Source of the DNA: Tamarix chinensis
Taxonomy: Eukaryota; Streptophyta; Magnoliopsida; Caryophyllales; Tamaricaceae
Assembly: GCA_030549775.1 (NCBI GenBank)
Contig: CM060171.1
Coordinates: forward strand, 3,836,001-3,900,000
Length of the DNA stretch: 64,000 bases
Direction of reading: 5' to 3'
Position 1 is the stretch's first letter, and the number at the start of each line of letters is the position of its first letter. The notes below the pieces were generated by a model, which ran no database searches, was not told where the DNA came from, and was given only the letters and a program-made list of their open reading frames with translations. The position numbers and the translations under genes are program-made. Below, one piece after another: positions 22,512-33,486 of this stretch.

Positions 22512-25162
22512 AAGATTAGGGTCTGACCCCCAAACCAGAACCATGGTCTGCCACATACCCAAAAAAAAATCTTTGGATGTCCATGCTCTTAAACCCCAAA
22601 CCTAAACTAAGATAGGCCTACTACTGACCATCCCCAAAATCCTACACATGGCCCTCTTCTTGTGGAAATGAGCAGACGATCGAGCAAATGAACACATCAG
22701 TACACTACTTACTGAGTAAGCCAAGTTGCTTCCTCAATAGAAACATAAGTATACAGTAAAAAATCTATCATGCATGGATATTATAATTAATGTGCGTTAT
22801 GATTGTGTCATATACATAAAGGAACGAATACACCAGAATATAATATCATGCATAACTCGAATAATGCATAATGTATCATGGTTGGTTTCATATTATAATA
22901 ACATAAGTATTCACACATGTACTAATAGGTTAATCCAAGCAACCACAAAGATTTATTTCCAATCTCTCAATCCTTTAGATTATGCCATTTACTTATTCAT
23001 ATAATGACATTGGTCAACACCCATCCAAAATTTTAGTCAATAACTAATTAGTCATTTAAGCCATTAACTAGGTGTATAACCTAACTTTTTGGTCACTCAA
23101 ACCATTGTCACCATCAACATTCAATTATTTATCATTCCACTTATGCATTAATCAGGTTTAATCATCCACTTACTTATCATCCATATTTTATTATCGAACG
23201 ATGGACTATGTACCACCCCATGGTCTCACATACCATGAAAGCCTATCCAAATAAGGGACATAAAGTCCAGTCTAAAGCCAATCACCAAATCAAACATAAA
23301 TCAAGGCTAAATCTAATCCCTATAATGGATATAAGCCCAGGCCAAAGCCAACCAATATGGATATAAGTCAAAGCTAAATCTAACTACCTAGGTAGCCAAA
23401 CCCTTTAGTATCAATACCCCTAATACATCATTAGTTTCTAGAGTAGGTAAGGCATCATAACCTCTAAGAATCTCGCCCAAAGGCACTAATAAATGCCTAA
23501 AGGCAGACTAATATCTAGTAGCTAATTGAGGATTGGGTAACCCAGACCCATACCAACTTGATTATCTTTCACTTTACGTGATTAGTATATTATTCATATG
23601 GATAAGTTATCACATAAGACCCAACTAATAATAAGCAATTCATTTCTATATTTATTCCATATGAAGCCTTTTCCATTTTCTTAACCATGTCGAGTTTTCA
23701 TTTATCCTTGTCCAATATTAAACATTCCCATCATGTTATTTTATTCATGCCCAAGTTGTGTTTCATTACTCTTTTCTCAAAACCATCACATGTTATATGT
23801 GGAATACCCATTTTTACTTGAAAATACTCATAGAGTAGGTCATAAATTATGATCCATTTAATACTTTCATTAGCCCATTAATCCATGATAAAATCTATAT
23901 TATATCCTATTAATAATCATAGAATATTCCAAACATAGCCTAAAAGCATAACCAAATTGAAAGGAAAAAAATCACACAAACCAATCAATTAGTCTGGCCC
24001 AACCAGTTGATCGGTTTAGGTCGACCAATCGATCAATTTGACTCGACCAAACCCTATTTTTCCTCAAACCGATTGATTAGTTTGGAAAAATCACTCGACT
24101 GTTCATAAACCAATTGATTGTTCTACCTAACCAATTTATGGTCTTAAGTAAAGAGCAAGATCAAGGTCTTTACAGGCTTACCAATTGATGGGTTAGGTAA
24201 ACTAGTGGACTGTTCTAGGAACCATTCAATCGGTTTGACCTAAGAAGTTGATTGGTTTGCCCTATAATAGTATCAAACCATTAATTTCATTTACAATCAT
24301 ATTAATAAATCATCATTAGCCACATTATACTAGGTCTCAGCATATTATAACACATTTCCAACCAAATTAACTTGTATAACTTATCATTTAATTATCACAG
24401 CCCATTTTTCTCAAGTTTCATGGTTTTTACTCAAAATATATTATCTGCCCATCCAAATCAATTCTCAAAGGTATATACATTCATGCAAACATACTAGATT
24501 AACTTAAAGAACCTCATATCATACAGGAATACTTATAAATCATTTTAAAAGCAATAATTATTCGCTTGATGCAGGCAAAAATTTCCTTAAAATAGAAATT
24601 CAATATATGAAAATATCAACTTTTAAAATCTTAAAACAATAAATATTTAACTTATAATTTCATACAAAATCTTAATAAATTTGAACTTGAAATAGAAATG
24701 AAAGAGGGAACATAACACATGTAAGGTAAAAATAGGGAAATGCTCAACTGAACCACTCAATCTTTTTTCCCAAATCCAACTCTTCCTTACTTAACAATTA
24801 AAACAAGAGAGAGCTAGAGATTGGATCATAAGAGTGCAATAAATCAGCTACAAGTTTTGAAGTGTATAAATAAGAAAGGGTGAATATAGAGAGTTAAGGA
24901 TTTTGGTGGTTGAAAGAAATGTGCACAAAAGGGGTGACTAGGTCTATTTGTTGCTAACCAACTCAACACGAATCACAGAGGGTTCAAGAACAATTCAAAA
25001 TCCCTAATAATTATCATTTGAATTCTACCTAAATGGATATATTTTGTACAAGATATGCCAAACTATTCTCTAGAGCTTAAATGGTATTTCTAGAGTGTGC
25101 AGATCAATTAGACCAAAATTGGAATTCACAAGAGATATAACAAAATTTTAGCATGGAAGTAA

Positions 25163-25179
25163 TAACTACCCCTTAAAGA
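25163..25179 (-). other. Polypurine tract of the deleted chromovirus
   Basis: On the minus strand this reads TCTTTAAGGGGTAGTTA, closely matching the tract next to the LTR of the young element at 58674-58690. It primes plus-strand DNA synthesis. Confidence 0.7.
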
Positions 25180-25213
25180 AAATGTTTACACTAAGGTAAT
25201 AAGGTAATAAGCT

Positions 25214-25440
25214 ATGAAAATAACTCTAGATACTTGGCTTGAATTTTCTCCTCGGCCTCCCAAGTGGCCTCCTGTGTACCATGCCATGACTAAAAGACTT
25301 TTACCTATGGGACGGTCTTCATATGTGTCTCTCTTATCTTTAGATCTAGAATGCTCAATGGTCGCTCTTCATACGTCAAAGATTCATCGAGTTCTAGCGA
25401 CTGTGGTTGGATAACATGCAAAGAATCCATTATATACTTT
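25214..25440 (-). pseudogene. Integrase C-terminal chromodomain-like region
   Basis: The minus strand reads SLELDESLTYEERPLSILDL, then a decayed VKV segment, HGTQEATWEAEEKIQAKYLE and LFS before a stop. This corresponds to the pattern YxExPxxILDR...VKVLWxxHGxEEATWE.E..I...YP.LF that ends pol in Tekay/Del chromoviruses and is thought to guide integration to heterochromatin. An in-frame stop lies before the VKV segment. It directly precedes the polypurine tract. Confidence 0.78.
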
Positions 25441-25915
25441 TTTAGCTACAGTATGTGAAAGAATTTGTGCACACCTGACAATTCCATTGGTAAAGCTAAG
25501 TAATAAGAAACTTCACCAATACGGTATAAAATCTCATACGATCTTCCCAACTTCCCCCAAAGTCTAACACACACGTCTGAAGCATGTTTTCCAGATTCTG
25601 AATGGTCCTCTTTATCTAACCATCAGTAGTTGAGTGAAAAGCTATACTAATCTTTAGTTGAGTACCAAATTCGTCTTGTAGATTCTGCCAAAAATGTGAT
25701 AAGAAGCTAGAGTCTCGATCAGACACAATATCCTTAGAGACTCGATACAATCTCACCACGTGCTTCCTATAGGCGTTGGCTAGCTGCTCCATGTTCCATG
25801 TTGTGTTTATCGGTATAAACACGACCAACTTAGTTAGATGGTCCACAATAACCCTGATGGAATAAAAACCACCATGGGTCCTTGGAAGACCAACAACTAA
25901 GTCCATTGATATGCT
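25441..25915 (-). pseudogene. Ty3/gypsy integrase core
   Basis: The frame 25616-25906 carries MDLVVGLPRTHGGFYSIRVI, VDHLTKLVVFIPINTTWNME, VRLYRVSKDIVSDRDSSFLS and FGTQLKISIAFHSTTDG. The two catalytic aspartates are in VDHLTK and SDRDSSF. After TTDG a stop replaces the residue before the usual SERTIQ. The frame then continues as KRTIQNLENMLQTCVLDFGG, where the third acidic catalytic residue of the family (SERTIQ) is lost. It inserts viral-like cDNA in intact elements and is inactive here. Confidence 0.88.
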
Positions 25916-26099
25916 GTCTCACTTCCACTTGGGAACTTCAAGTGGTTGCACTAACCCTGGTGGTCTCTTATGCTCGATCTTAGCCTTCTAACATGTCAAA
26001 CATTGGGCAACGAATTTGCCACTTCCTGCTTCATGCGGGGCCAGCAATATACCTTCTTTAGATCCTTGTACAACTTATTATTTCTAAAGTGGATAAAAT

Positions 26100-26838
26100 A
26101 AGGAGTACAATTTCCTTCCTCAAGTTCTTTGGCTCAATACACCCCTGTGATACACACCACATACGATGGTACCTGATACTACCATCCTTGTGGACCTAGA
26201 ATTATTCATATTTTCCTTCTACAATACTAGTATGGATTCTCTCGAGTGTAACATCACAAACTTGATTAGCTCAGATCTTCTCAAAGATTGAAGGTGCGAT
26301 GGTGAGTGCAATAATTATTGCCTAAAGACTACCAACCATGATCAGTTTGATCTCTAATTACCTAATCTCTTAGCATAGATGATTTGACAACACGATTGTG
26401 CCTAAGGAATGTGATGTATTTCTACTAAGAGCATCTACCCACTATATTAGCTTTACCTTCATGGTAGGTCAACTCTAGATCATAATCCTTGACCAATTCC
26501 AACCATCAGTGTTGTCTTAGGTTTAACTCCCACTGAGTGAAGATGTAATAGAGGCTCTTATAGTTAGTGTAAAACTTGCACTGAAATCCATAGAGATAAC
26601 ACCTCTAGATCTTAAGGGCGAACACTACCACAAAAAGGTCTAAGTCATGCGTCAGGTAGTTTTTTTTTTCATGAGGCTATAGTTGTCAATAAGCATAAGC
26701 CACTACTCTTCCATGTTGCATTGACACGCAACCTAGAACATGCTAGAAAATATCACTATACACTTCAAAACCATTAGTTGTGTTTGACAATGTGAGCATT
26801 GAGGCTGAAGTCAAACTCCTCTTTAACTCCTTGAAGGC
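26100..26838 (-). pseudogene. Ty3/gypsy RNase H, interrupted by LINE-4
   Basis: The minus strand shows VVVFALKI, a decayed LYG block, FYTNYKSLYYIFTQWELNLR and WLELVKDYDLELTYHEGKAN, matching the family's FTDHKSL and RWLELLKDYD motifs. The aspartate of TDH is asparagine here. The upstream end, KKCSEAFKELK, is cut by LINE-4 and resumes at 27405. Stops are present. Confidence 0.83.
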
Positions 26839-26853
26839 TTCACTACACTTCTT
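26839..26853. repeat. Target-site duplication, left copy, of LINE-4
   Basis: TTCACTACACTTCTT, identical to 27390-27404. A perfect 15-bp duplication. Confidence 0.95.
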
Positions 26854-27389
26854 TTTTTTGGTAATTAATAAAAAATATTATTAAAACCAACAAGAAGAGA
26901 TTACATCAAGAGTTTCAAGAGTAGCAAAACTAGAGGGGAGGGCCAAACTCCTTAATTAGCATTCCTACTTCCCCTACTACTAATACAATGATTGAATCTA
27001 ATGTGAAAGCGCTTTATAATATCCTTGACCATGTGAGTAGGGTGTTGAGTTGAGCCGCTGAACATAGAAGAGTTTCTACATCTCCAAATTCCATAGATGA
27101 CTTCTCCAAATAGGGCCTTAGTACACTCAGCACCTATATTATTCCTTTTTGTGCACTGTGCAGCAGAATGAATCAGGGAATCCCAAGTCTCAGCCTTGTT
27201 GTCCATGCCCATCCTATTCTTGATCAGATCCCAGACTTTTCTAGCATAAACACAATATAAAAACAAGTGGTCCATTGATTCTGTTTCTTCAGCACAAATA
27301 CTACATTCAGGGGGTACCTGTAGGTTCCATTTTCTTAACTTTTCTCTGGTTGGGAGGCACCCGTGACAAGCAAGCCTTCTTGTTCTTTT
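26854..27389 (-). mobile_element. LINE-4: 536-bp severely 5'-truncated L1 in the chromovirus pol
   Basis: The plus strand begins with a T run then GGTAATTAATAAAAAATATT, the same 3' tail style as the other LINEs here. Only the zf-RVT and C-terminal region is included. The perfect 15-bp TSDs show insertion by target-primed reverse transcription, after the gypsy element was already in place. Confidence 0.93.
26952..27388 (-). pseudogene. LINE-4 zf-RVT fragment, open but N-terminally truncated
   Basis: The frame is open from the truncation point to a stop: RLACHGCLPTREKLRKWNL, then CSICAEETESMDHLFLYC with the complete CxxC...HxxxxC zinc-binding pattern, then a C-terminal region (VIYGIWRCRNSSMFSG). 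The better preservation than in LINE-1, -2 and -5 agrees with a younger age. It lacks any promoter or start and is not expected to make protein. Confidence 0.85.
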
Positions 27390-27404
27390 TTCACTACACT
27401 TCTT
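27390..27404. repeat. Target-site duplication, right copy, of LINE-4
   Basis: TTCACTACACTTCTT, identical to 26839-26853. Confidence 0.95.
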
Positions 27405-27820
27405 GTTCCACTAGAAATGCATAGCCTTCTTTAATAGTTGAGTCAACGATTGTGTTGTCTTGGAGAAATCTACCTCAAATCAATTGTAGTAACTGACTAA
27501 CCCTAGAAAATTGAGCACGTCCTTGACATAATTGGGCACAGGCCACTCAGAAATAACTTGAATCTTAGCTAGATCTACTACCACTCTATCTTTAGAGATC
27601 ACATAATTGAGGAAAGCCAATTGATCTAGATAGAACTCACACTTTGAGAGTTTGGCAAAAAATTGGTGTGATCTCAACAATGTTAAAGTCAGCCTTTAAT
27701 GTTGGTCATGCTTCTCCTAGTTTTTGGAGTAGATGAGGATGTTGTCGATGAACACTATGACAAATAGTTCTAGGAAAGGACAGAAGAATTGGTTCATAAT
27801 AGGAAACCATTCATTAAGTT
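27405..27820 (-). pseudogene. Ty3/gypsy reverse transcriptase fragment
   Basis: The minus strand from about 27815 reads FVIVFIDNILIYSKN around the catalytic box (27741-27752), where FIDD has become FIDN. After a stop it reads HQFFAKLSKCEFYLDQLAFL, then VISEWPVPNYVKDVLNFLGL (27480-27680). These are the palm end and connection of chromovirus RT. The N-terminal two thirds of RT are deleted at about 27820. Confidence 0.87.
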
Positions 27821-28670
27821 TGGTCTTATCGATTAATGGGTCTTAACAGAGACTATACCACTTTGGTCATAGGGTCACTAATCGATGAGTTTGACAAACT
27901 AATCAACTCCTCATAGGGTGATGAACTAATTGACTATTCTTGCAACCAACCAATAAAAATTTCCAAACCGTATGACTATTCACGCAACCATTCGATGGGT
28001 TCAATGAACTGATCAACTAGTTTGAGTAAAGTAGCACCTAAACTTGCAATACACACACAAAAATTTACCAAAATTTACCGTATTAATCATTGCTATGTCG
28101 TTAGACACATAAAGAGACATATTACACACATAGAATCATATGGATACAGGGTAATGTAGGCATTTAAATGAAATCATGAACTACTAAATCATGCATAAAA
28201 TTAGAGAAACCAACAATGCTTAAAATTCAAAAGAAAACTCTACCACATGCTTGAATTCTAGAATACAATTAACCCATGCTCAACACAAACACACACAAAG
28301 AACATAGAACCATAATAAGCAACAAAAACCTCATTTATATTAAAGATAAGAATGCCTTAACTTGAAGCAATTTTTCTAGCACAAAACTCCTACTTGATGG
28401 CTCTCTACCAAGAACTTTATTTTTAAGGGAATCAAGAGTAAAAATCATTAAAAGTCTATTTCAAAAATCAAAGAAAATCAAAAGAAGAATAAAAACACAA
28501 CTCAACTTTTTTCTTAGAAACATAATTCTACGTAAAATGAAGCTAAAATATTTAACCTTCCTAAATCTTAATCCTTCCTTGCTTTAGAGAAACAAGAGAG
28601 AACTAAATTCAATATCATAAAAGGGAAAGAGTATGAATGAATAACGAAATTCCTAAATATCTTTTTATTA
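27820..28670 (-). repeat. Partial 5' LTR of the deleted chromovirus
   Basis: It resembles the 23970-24850 part of LTR-B. It shares repeated ATCGATGAGTTTGAC-like motifs, followed by a block with TTCCTTxCTTxxAxAA-AAACAAGAGAGA at about 28572-28600 (compare 24783-24812). The part of the LTR nearest the primer-binding site is missing. It fades out near 28670. Confidence 0.55.
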
Positions 28671-28820
28671 CAACAAATTTTTTGTTGTTGTTGTTTTTGT
28701 TGGTGCTAATTTGAGTATAATTACATATCGTTTTTTTTTATATTTTAAGTGTTTAATAATTTATTTATAAATGTCTTCACCTTTGCTCTCCTAGAAAAAT
28801 AAATATGCCCAAAGTTGAGA

Positions 28821-28825
28821 GAATC
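28821..28825. repeat. TSD GAATC of solo LTR-A2, left copy
   Basis: GAATC directly precedes the LTR and is repeated at 33482-33486. Confidence 0.85.
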
Positions 28826-30319
28826 TATAATACATTAAAATTTTAAAACCTATAATTTAATAAATAACCCTATAAATTAACTTTTAAATTTATTTAATTT
28901 AATTATTTTGTGGATTTTTGAGTGTGTAAAAATGGATATGAATATTTAATAAATTAAAATAAATATTTTTTATTTTATCATACTCATTTTATTTAAATAA
29001 TTTTCCAAACCAATATTTTACTAAAATTATTCTTTTTAAACCAATATATTAAATTATAATAAATTAAATTATTAAATTACTAAATTAATTTATCCATCAA
29101 ATATATTAAATGCTATTATTTCAAAAATATTTTATTTTATTTTTTTCCTTTTTCATTTTTTCCTTTATTCATTTTTCCTCTTTCTTCTCCTTTTTCTTCC
29201 GTTTTCATTTCATTTCCTTTTCTTTTCCCCTTCGGCCTACCCAGCCTGTTTCCCTTCTCCCTCTCGTTCGCGCGTCCAACCTGGTCCTCCCCTCTTCTTT
29301 CTTCCCCCCGGTTGGGCTAGCACAACTCCCCTTTTTTCCTCCCCTCTCCGTCACACGAGCGGGCTAGCCCATTCTTTTCTTTCTTCCCCCGCCTGGACAA
29401 CATGCCTCTCCTTCCTTTTCTTCTTCTTCTTCTTTCCTCATTCCTCTTCTTAGACCACCACACACCAACCTGCAACTCCGCTATGCCTCCTACACAGCCT
29501 ACAACCATCGCCCTTGCAACCCGCTCCCTCTCCCTTTCTCTCCCTGCCCCTTTCCTTCCATTGTCGGGCCATACACACCCCTACACTGCCTACCCCTTAC
29601 TTCCCTTTCTTCCTTCCTTCTTCCTGCAACTTTCCACCCTACTGTTTGTAACCACAACCACATTGCAGGTGCCCTACCTCTTCTCCCTTCCCTCTTCTTT
29701 TTCTTATCTTCTTCTACTCCTTTTTAACCTGCCTCGAGCTCCCTCAACTCCCTGCATAGCCCTCTCCCTTATCTCCTACTCCCTTGTTTTTGCTTCGCCA
29801 CCCTGAACACCTCATTGCCTTTGCTACCCAGCCAACGACCATAACCACCTCCCTAACACCTCATCAACCTCCTTACATCACCCCTGAAACCTCATTCCCT
29901 CTCTTTTCTTTCCTCTCCTGCTTAGCCTCCACCCTGCATCACCACTGTGTGCCACCGTTCTTTCTCTTTTTCCTCCTCCGCAGCCACCATTCTACTCCTT
30001 AACACCTACTTTACCACCCCACATCCTCCCTTTTGCTGAAAATCCCTCAACAAACCCTCATTTCTCTTCTTCTTTTCCCTTCCTTCTTCTTTTCCGCCAC
30101 CCTTGCACCCATTTTTCCATCCCTACAGCCACCGTCTCCACCACCTTAAGCAGTCAATCATCCACCTCGACCACCAACTACACCCCCTACTCTATCCCTA
30201 CACCTAGCCACCACCCTAACTCCCCTCCATAAGTCCTCTACCTAACCCCCAAAATCGCACTCGAACTAAACCCTCTCCTTTTCCCATTTCTTCTTTTTGA
30301 CCCCCTTCCTCCTTACCCT

Positions 30320-30347
30320 CTACATGCAGCTCGCGCTGCTCATGTAG
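30320..30347 (+). other. Hairpin at the end of the LTR-A2 pyrimidine tract
   Basis: CTACATG (30320-30326) pairs with CATGTAG (30341-30347), with an inner CAGC/GCTG pairing. It sits at the same place as the perfect hairpin in the young LTR (57302-57325) but pairs different bases. Confidence 0.6.
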
Positions 30348-31537
30348 AGTGAGTTTGCTACCTCCTTTGATAATCTTAGCTAATAATTTTTAGGTATAAT
30401 AATGGTTAATACTAGTATATATTTAATTAAGGTTTTGATAAAAAATATTCTTTTGATTTTCTACTTCTATTATGGTAATTTTTGATATTATTTTTTAGGT
30501 ATTAATTTTTACTAATCAACGCTTAAACCTTTAACCGGGGGTACCAGTAAGGTTTAATTTTTGTTAGAAATAAGGTAACTATTATACCATACTAAAATGT
30601 ATGGATATACGTATGCTAGCACATTAGGATTTTTAATATGCTTATATGCATGATATATGCTATTAAGTATAATGTATTTAGTGGCATATGTTGGTTAATG
30701 AAAAGAAAAGCATGATAATTTATGTGCCATGTGTAGAAATAATGCTTAAGGGAAGGAGCCTTGTTATTAATGGCAATGTTAAATGCATATGCTTGATATG
30801 ATATACTAACGTGGCCATTTGTTGCATTAATAATGTTAATATAAGCCCTAAGGGCATTTTAGCAATATTTCTTTTGTAAGGGTGTAGCTTAAATAAATGT
30901 AGGTGCTTATGTGTATTAATGATACATAACAATAGTTGGTGGTGTTGGATGATGTGTATGAAGCATGTATATCAATATTTTATGTAGTGAGAGTATTTTA
31001 GTAAAATGTGTATAATCAGGGGTAAAATGGTAATTTAATAAAGGAGAGGGGTATTTTGGTCATTTGGTATAATGGAAAGGGTATGTTGGTAATTTTATAA
31101 AGTAAAGGGGTAAAATGGTAATTTAATAAAGGATAAGGTTATTTTAGCAATTTCACATAATGGAAGGATAGTTTCGTAAATTTGTAAAGTAAAGGGGTAA
31201 AATGGTAAATTGAAAAAGGAAAAAGGGTATTATAGTAATTTGTCATAATGGAAGGACATTTTGGTAATTTTGTAAAGTAAAGGGGCAATATAGCAATTTA
31301 ATAAAGGATAAGGGTATTTTGGGTAATTTAGCATAAAGAAAGGGTATTTTGGTAATTTGGCATAAAGAAAGGGGTACATTGCTAGTTTTGTAAAGTAAAG
31401 GGGTAAAATGGTGATTTAATACAGGAGAAAGGTATTTGGTAATTTGGCTTAAAGAAAGGGTATTTTGGTAAGTTGGCATAAAGAAAGGGTAATTTGGAAA
31501 TTTTGTAAGTAAAAGAGGTAAAATGGTAATTATAATA

Positions 31538-31755
31538 AGAGTAAAATCATTAAACAAAGAAATAGTGAAGTTAAAAGAGAAACCCTGAAAAACTTTCCAA
31601 ACAATCCTTATACTCTTACATGACAACAACTTAAATAGTACCTGCGACTAACTTGTAGGGGATACTACCCATTGAATAGGTATAAGCCCACAAATTGAAC
31701 CATTCAATACTATAGTACTGAGTAACCCTTTATACCAAATTAAAAGGCAGAACCC
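31538..31755 (-). repeat. Inverted internal copy of the LTR-A2 end region
   Basis: This stretch is the reverse complement, at roughly 80% by eye, of 33005-33235 in the same LTR. Shared landmarks are AGAGAAACCCT, ACTACCCATTGAATAGG and GTACTGAGTAACCCTTTATA. It interrupts the GGTAATTT array. Confidence 0.8.
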
Positions 31756-33481
31756 ACATGCAACACAATCATAATTGAACAACTAAAAGGGGCAATTTGG
31801 TAATTTAACCAGCCAAAGGGTAATTTGATAATTTTAATAGTTAAGAAGGGCAACATGGTAAATTAACCAACCAAAAGGGCAATTTAATAATCTTAATAAG
31901 TGAGAAGGGCAATTTGGTAATTTAGCCAACCAAAAGGTAATATGGTAAATTGACAAATGAAAAAGGGTGTCTTGGTAATTTTGCAGACAAGGGGTATTTT
32001 AGTGATTTTGTAAAGATGATAGGGGTAAATTGGTGACTTGTGTTTAATATGACAATGAATTAAATGAGTTTCATAATAAGACATAAGAAATAGTGAATAA
32101 TAAGATAAGGGTATTCAGTAAGTTAGTGAGTCTCATAAGAGTAGTACATAACATAGGGTTGGATGGATACTTAAGGGTTTGATGTAGTGTTTATCTCATA
32201 ATTATGCAAGAGGTGCCTGGTTTGTAAGTATGCATGGAAATGTGTGCTAGATATGTTTGAAGTAAGTGTTAGGGTTTTGTGTATGCCACGATCCTTGATA
32301 TGGAACACTTGATTCTGTGGGCAGTATATCTTTTTGTCTCTGGATTCGTGACCTTTTTCCTTCCCTCGAATTAAATAAATGGACTTGTTGAATAAGACAT
32401 GAATAAAGTACTAATTACATAAAGTGAAAGATTATTGAGCTGGGCCCAGATTGATCTACCGGCATAATAGTGGTTAGGGGCAAGATGCCTTGGAAACCGA
32501 TCCATAAGCAAATAATAGTGGTCAGGTGCATATTGCCCCGTATGTTTTCGATCCACTGGCTATAATAGTGGGGGATTATAAGCTCAATAAACCAAACGTC
32601 AGATAATAATGGGAAGACATTAATCACTTATAGCGGAACACCATATGACTTGGGGCTAGACCGGTCTACCGGTGAAGAATAATGGCAAGGTACTAGGAGG
32701 TGTGTGTTCTCCTGTATGTTTATGATCCACCAGTTATAATAGTGGGATTCCCGCACTCATATATATATAATTCAAAGATGATGATTGAATAATGATTAAT
32801 TAATGGCTTAAAACCAAAAGAGTTACTTTCATTCTCAAAACCTATTGTTTTAATATAAGTTCGACCTTGGTGCCTATCTCTCTATGCATATGATGGAATT
32901 GCTAAGTACATGGATGTTTTGTTATGCATTTCTTATTGTATGTGGTGTTGTCTTGTGTATTAATCTGTATGTTATTGTATTATATTGTTTATGTATGACG
33001 TGTTGCAAGCAAGCCTTGCCTTTCAGTTTGGTATAAAGGGTTACTCAGTACGATAGTACCGAATAGTTCCATTTGTAAGTCTCTGCCTATTCAATGGGTA
33101 GTGTCCCTTGCAGGTCTATTGCAAGTGGTATTCAAGTGGGTTTTGGGTAAGAGCATAAGGATTATTCAGAAAGATTTTAGGGTTTCTCTTTTCACCTTTT
33201 ACTTCCTTATTTACATTATTTTACTCCCGTAACCACTAACAATGGGGTTTACTCTTGTAACGAATTTACTGCGCTACTCTAATTTAACCAATGTCTGAAT
33301 TCGAGTAAATTATATTTTGTTCTCTTTTTAGCCTTATCACTTAGCACTGGAATGGTAGGAGAAAGCCGGTTAGGTACTAAGTGTGGCAGTAATATCCCCG
33401 AAATTTACTATTTTTTCTTTTTGCTACCGCTATTTTTTTTAAATAAATTTTTTTTTAGTATTGAATTTTGGGAGTATTATA

Positions 33482-33486
33482 GAATC
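33482..33486. repeat. TSD GAATC of solo LTR-A2, right copy
   Basis: GAATC follows the LTR end directly and matches 28821-28825. Confidence 0.85.

Larger units (their letters stand above)
20731..25163 (-). repeat. LTR-B: 3' LTR of the deleted chromovirus
   Basis: It starts TGTAACACCCCCCATTTTT on the plus strand and ends about where the polypurine tract begins. Without the 1.48-kb LINE insertion it is about 2.95 kb. It holds a region with repeated CGATTGATT-like motifs (23970-24260). The right-hand edge is eroded, so that boundary is good to a few bases only. Confidence 0.7.
20731..28670 (-). mobile_element. Ty3/gypsy chromovirus (Tekay/Del-like), internally deleted
   Basis: The left (3') LTR spans 20731 to about 25163, with a polypurine tract next to it. 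Pol runs leftward on the minus strand from RT (about 27820) through RNase H and integrase to a chromodomain-like tail at 25214. Beyond 27820 the sequence turns abruptly into LTR-like DNA (to about 28670), so gag, protease, most of the RT fingers and part of the 5' LTR are missing. Two LINE fragments sit inside (21032-22511 and 26854-27389). Lineage is inferred from the integrase and C-terminal motifs. Confidence 0.83.
28826..33481 (+). mobile_element. LTR-A2: solo LTR related to the young TR-GAG-like element
   Basis: A 4656-bp LTR in plus orientation, flanked by a perfect 5-bp duplication. It shares the whole layout of the LTRs at 54059-58673: AT-rich start, pyrimidine tract (29120-30340), hairpin (30320-30347), a degenerate GGTAATTT-type array (31020-32060), ATAATAGTGG repeats (32440-32745), the block TAGCCTTATCACTTAGCACT (33329-33348), and the end TTTTGGGAGTATTATA. 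The termini have decayed from TGTAAT...TTACA to TATAAT...TTATA. With one LTR between matched TSDs, it arose by LTR-LTR recombination of a full element. Confidence 0.88.

Noticed and set aside
29402..30002. Plus-strand open frames of 134 and 72 codons
   Set aside because: They are in the equivalent pyrimidine tract of solo LTR-A2. The explanation is the same compositional bias, with no conserved protein.
32371..32627. Minus-strand frames of 61 and 70 codons
   Set aside because: They come from the ATAATAGTGG repeat region of LTR-A2 and have no protein features.
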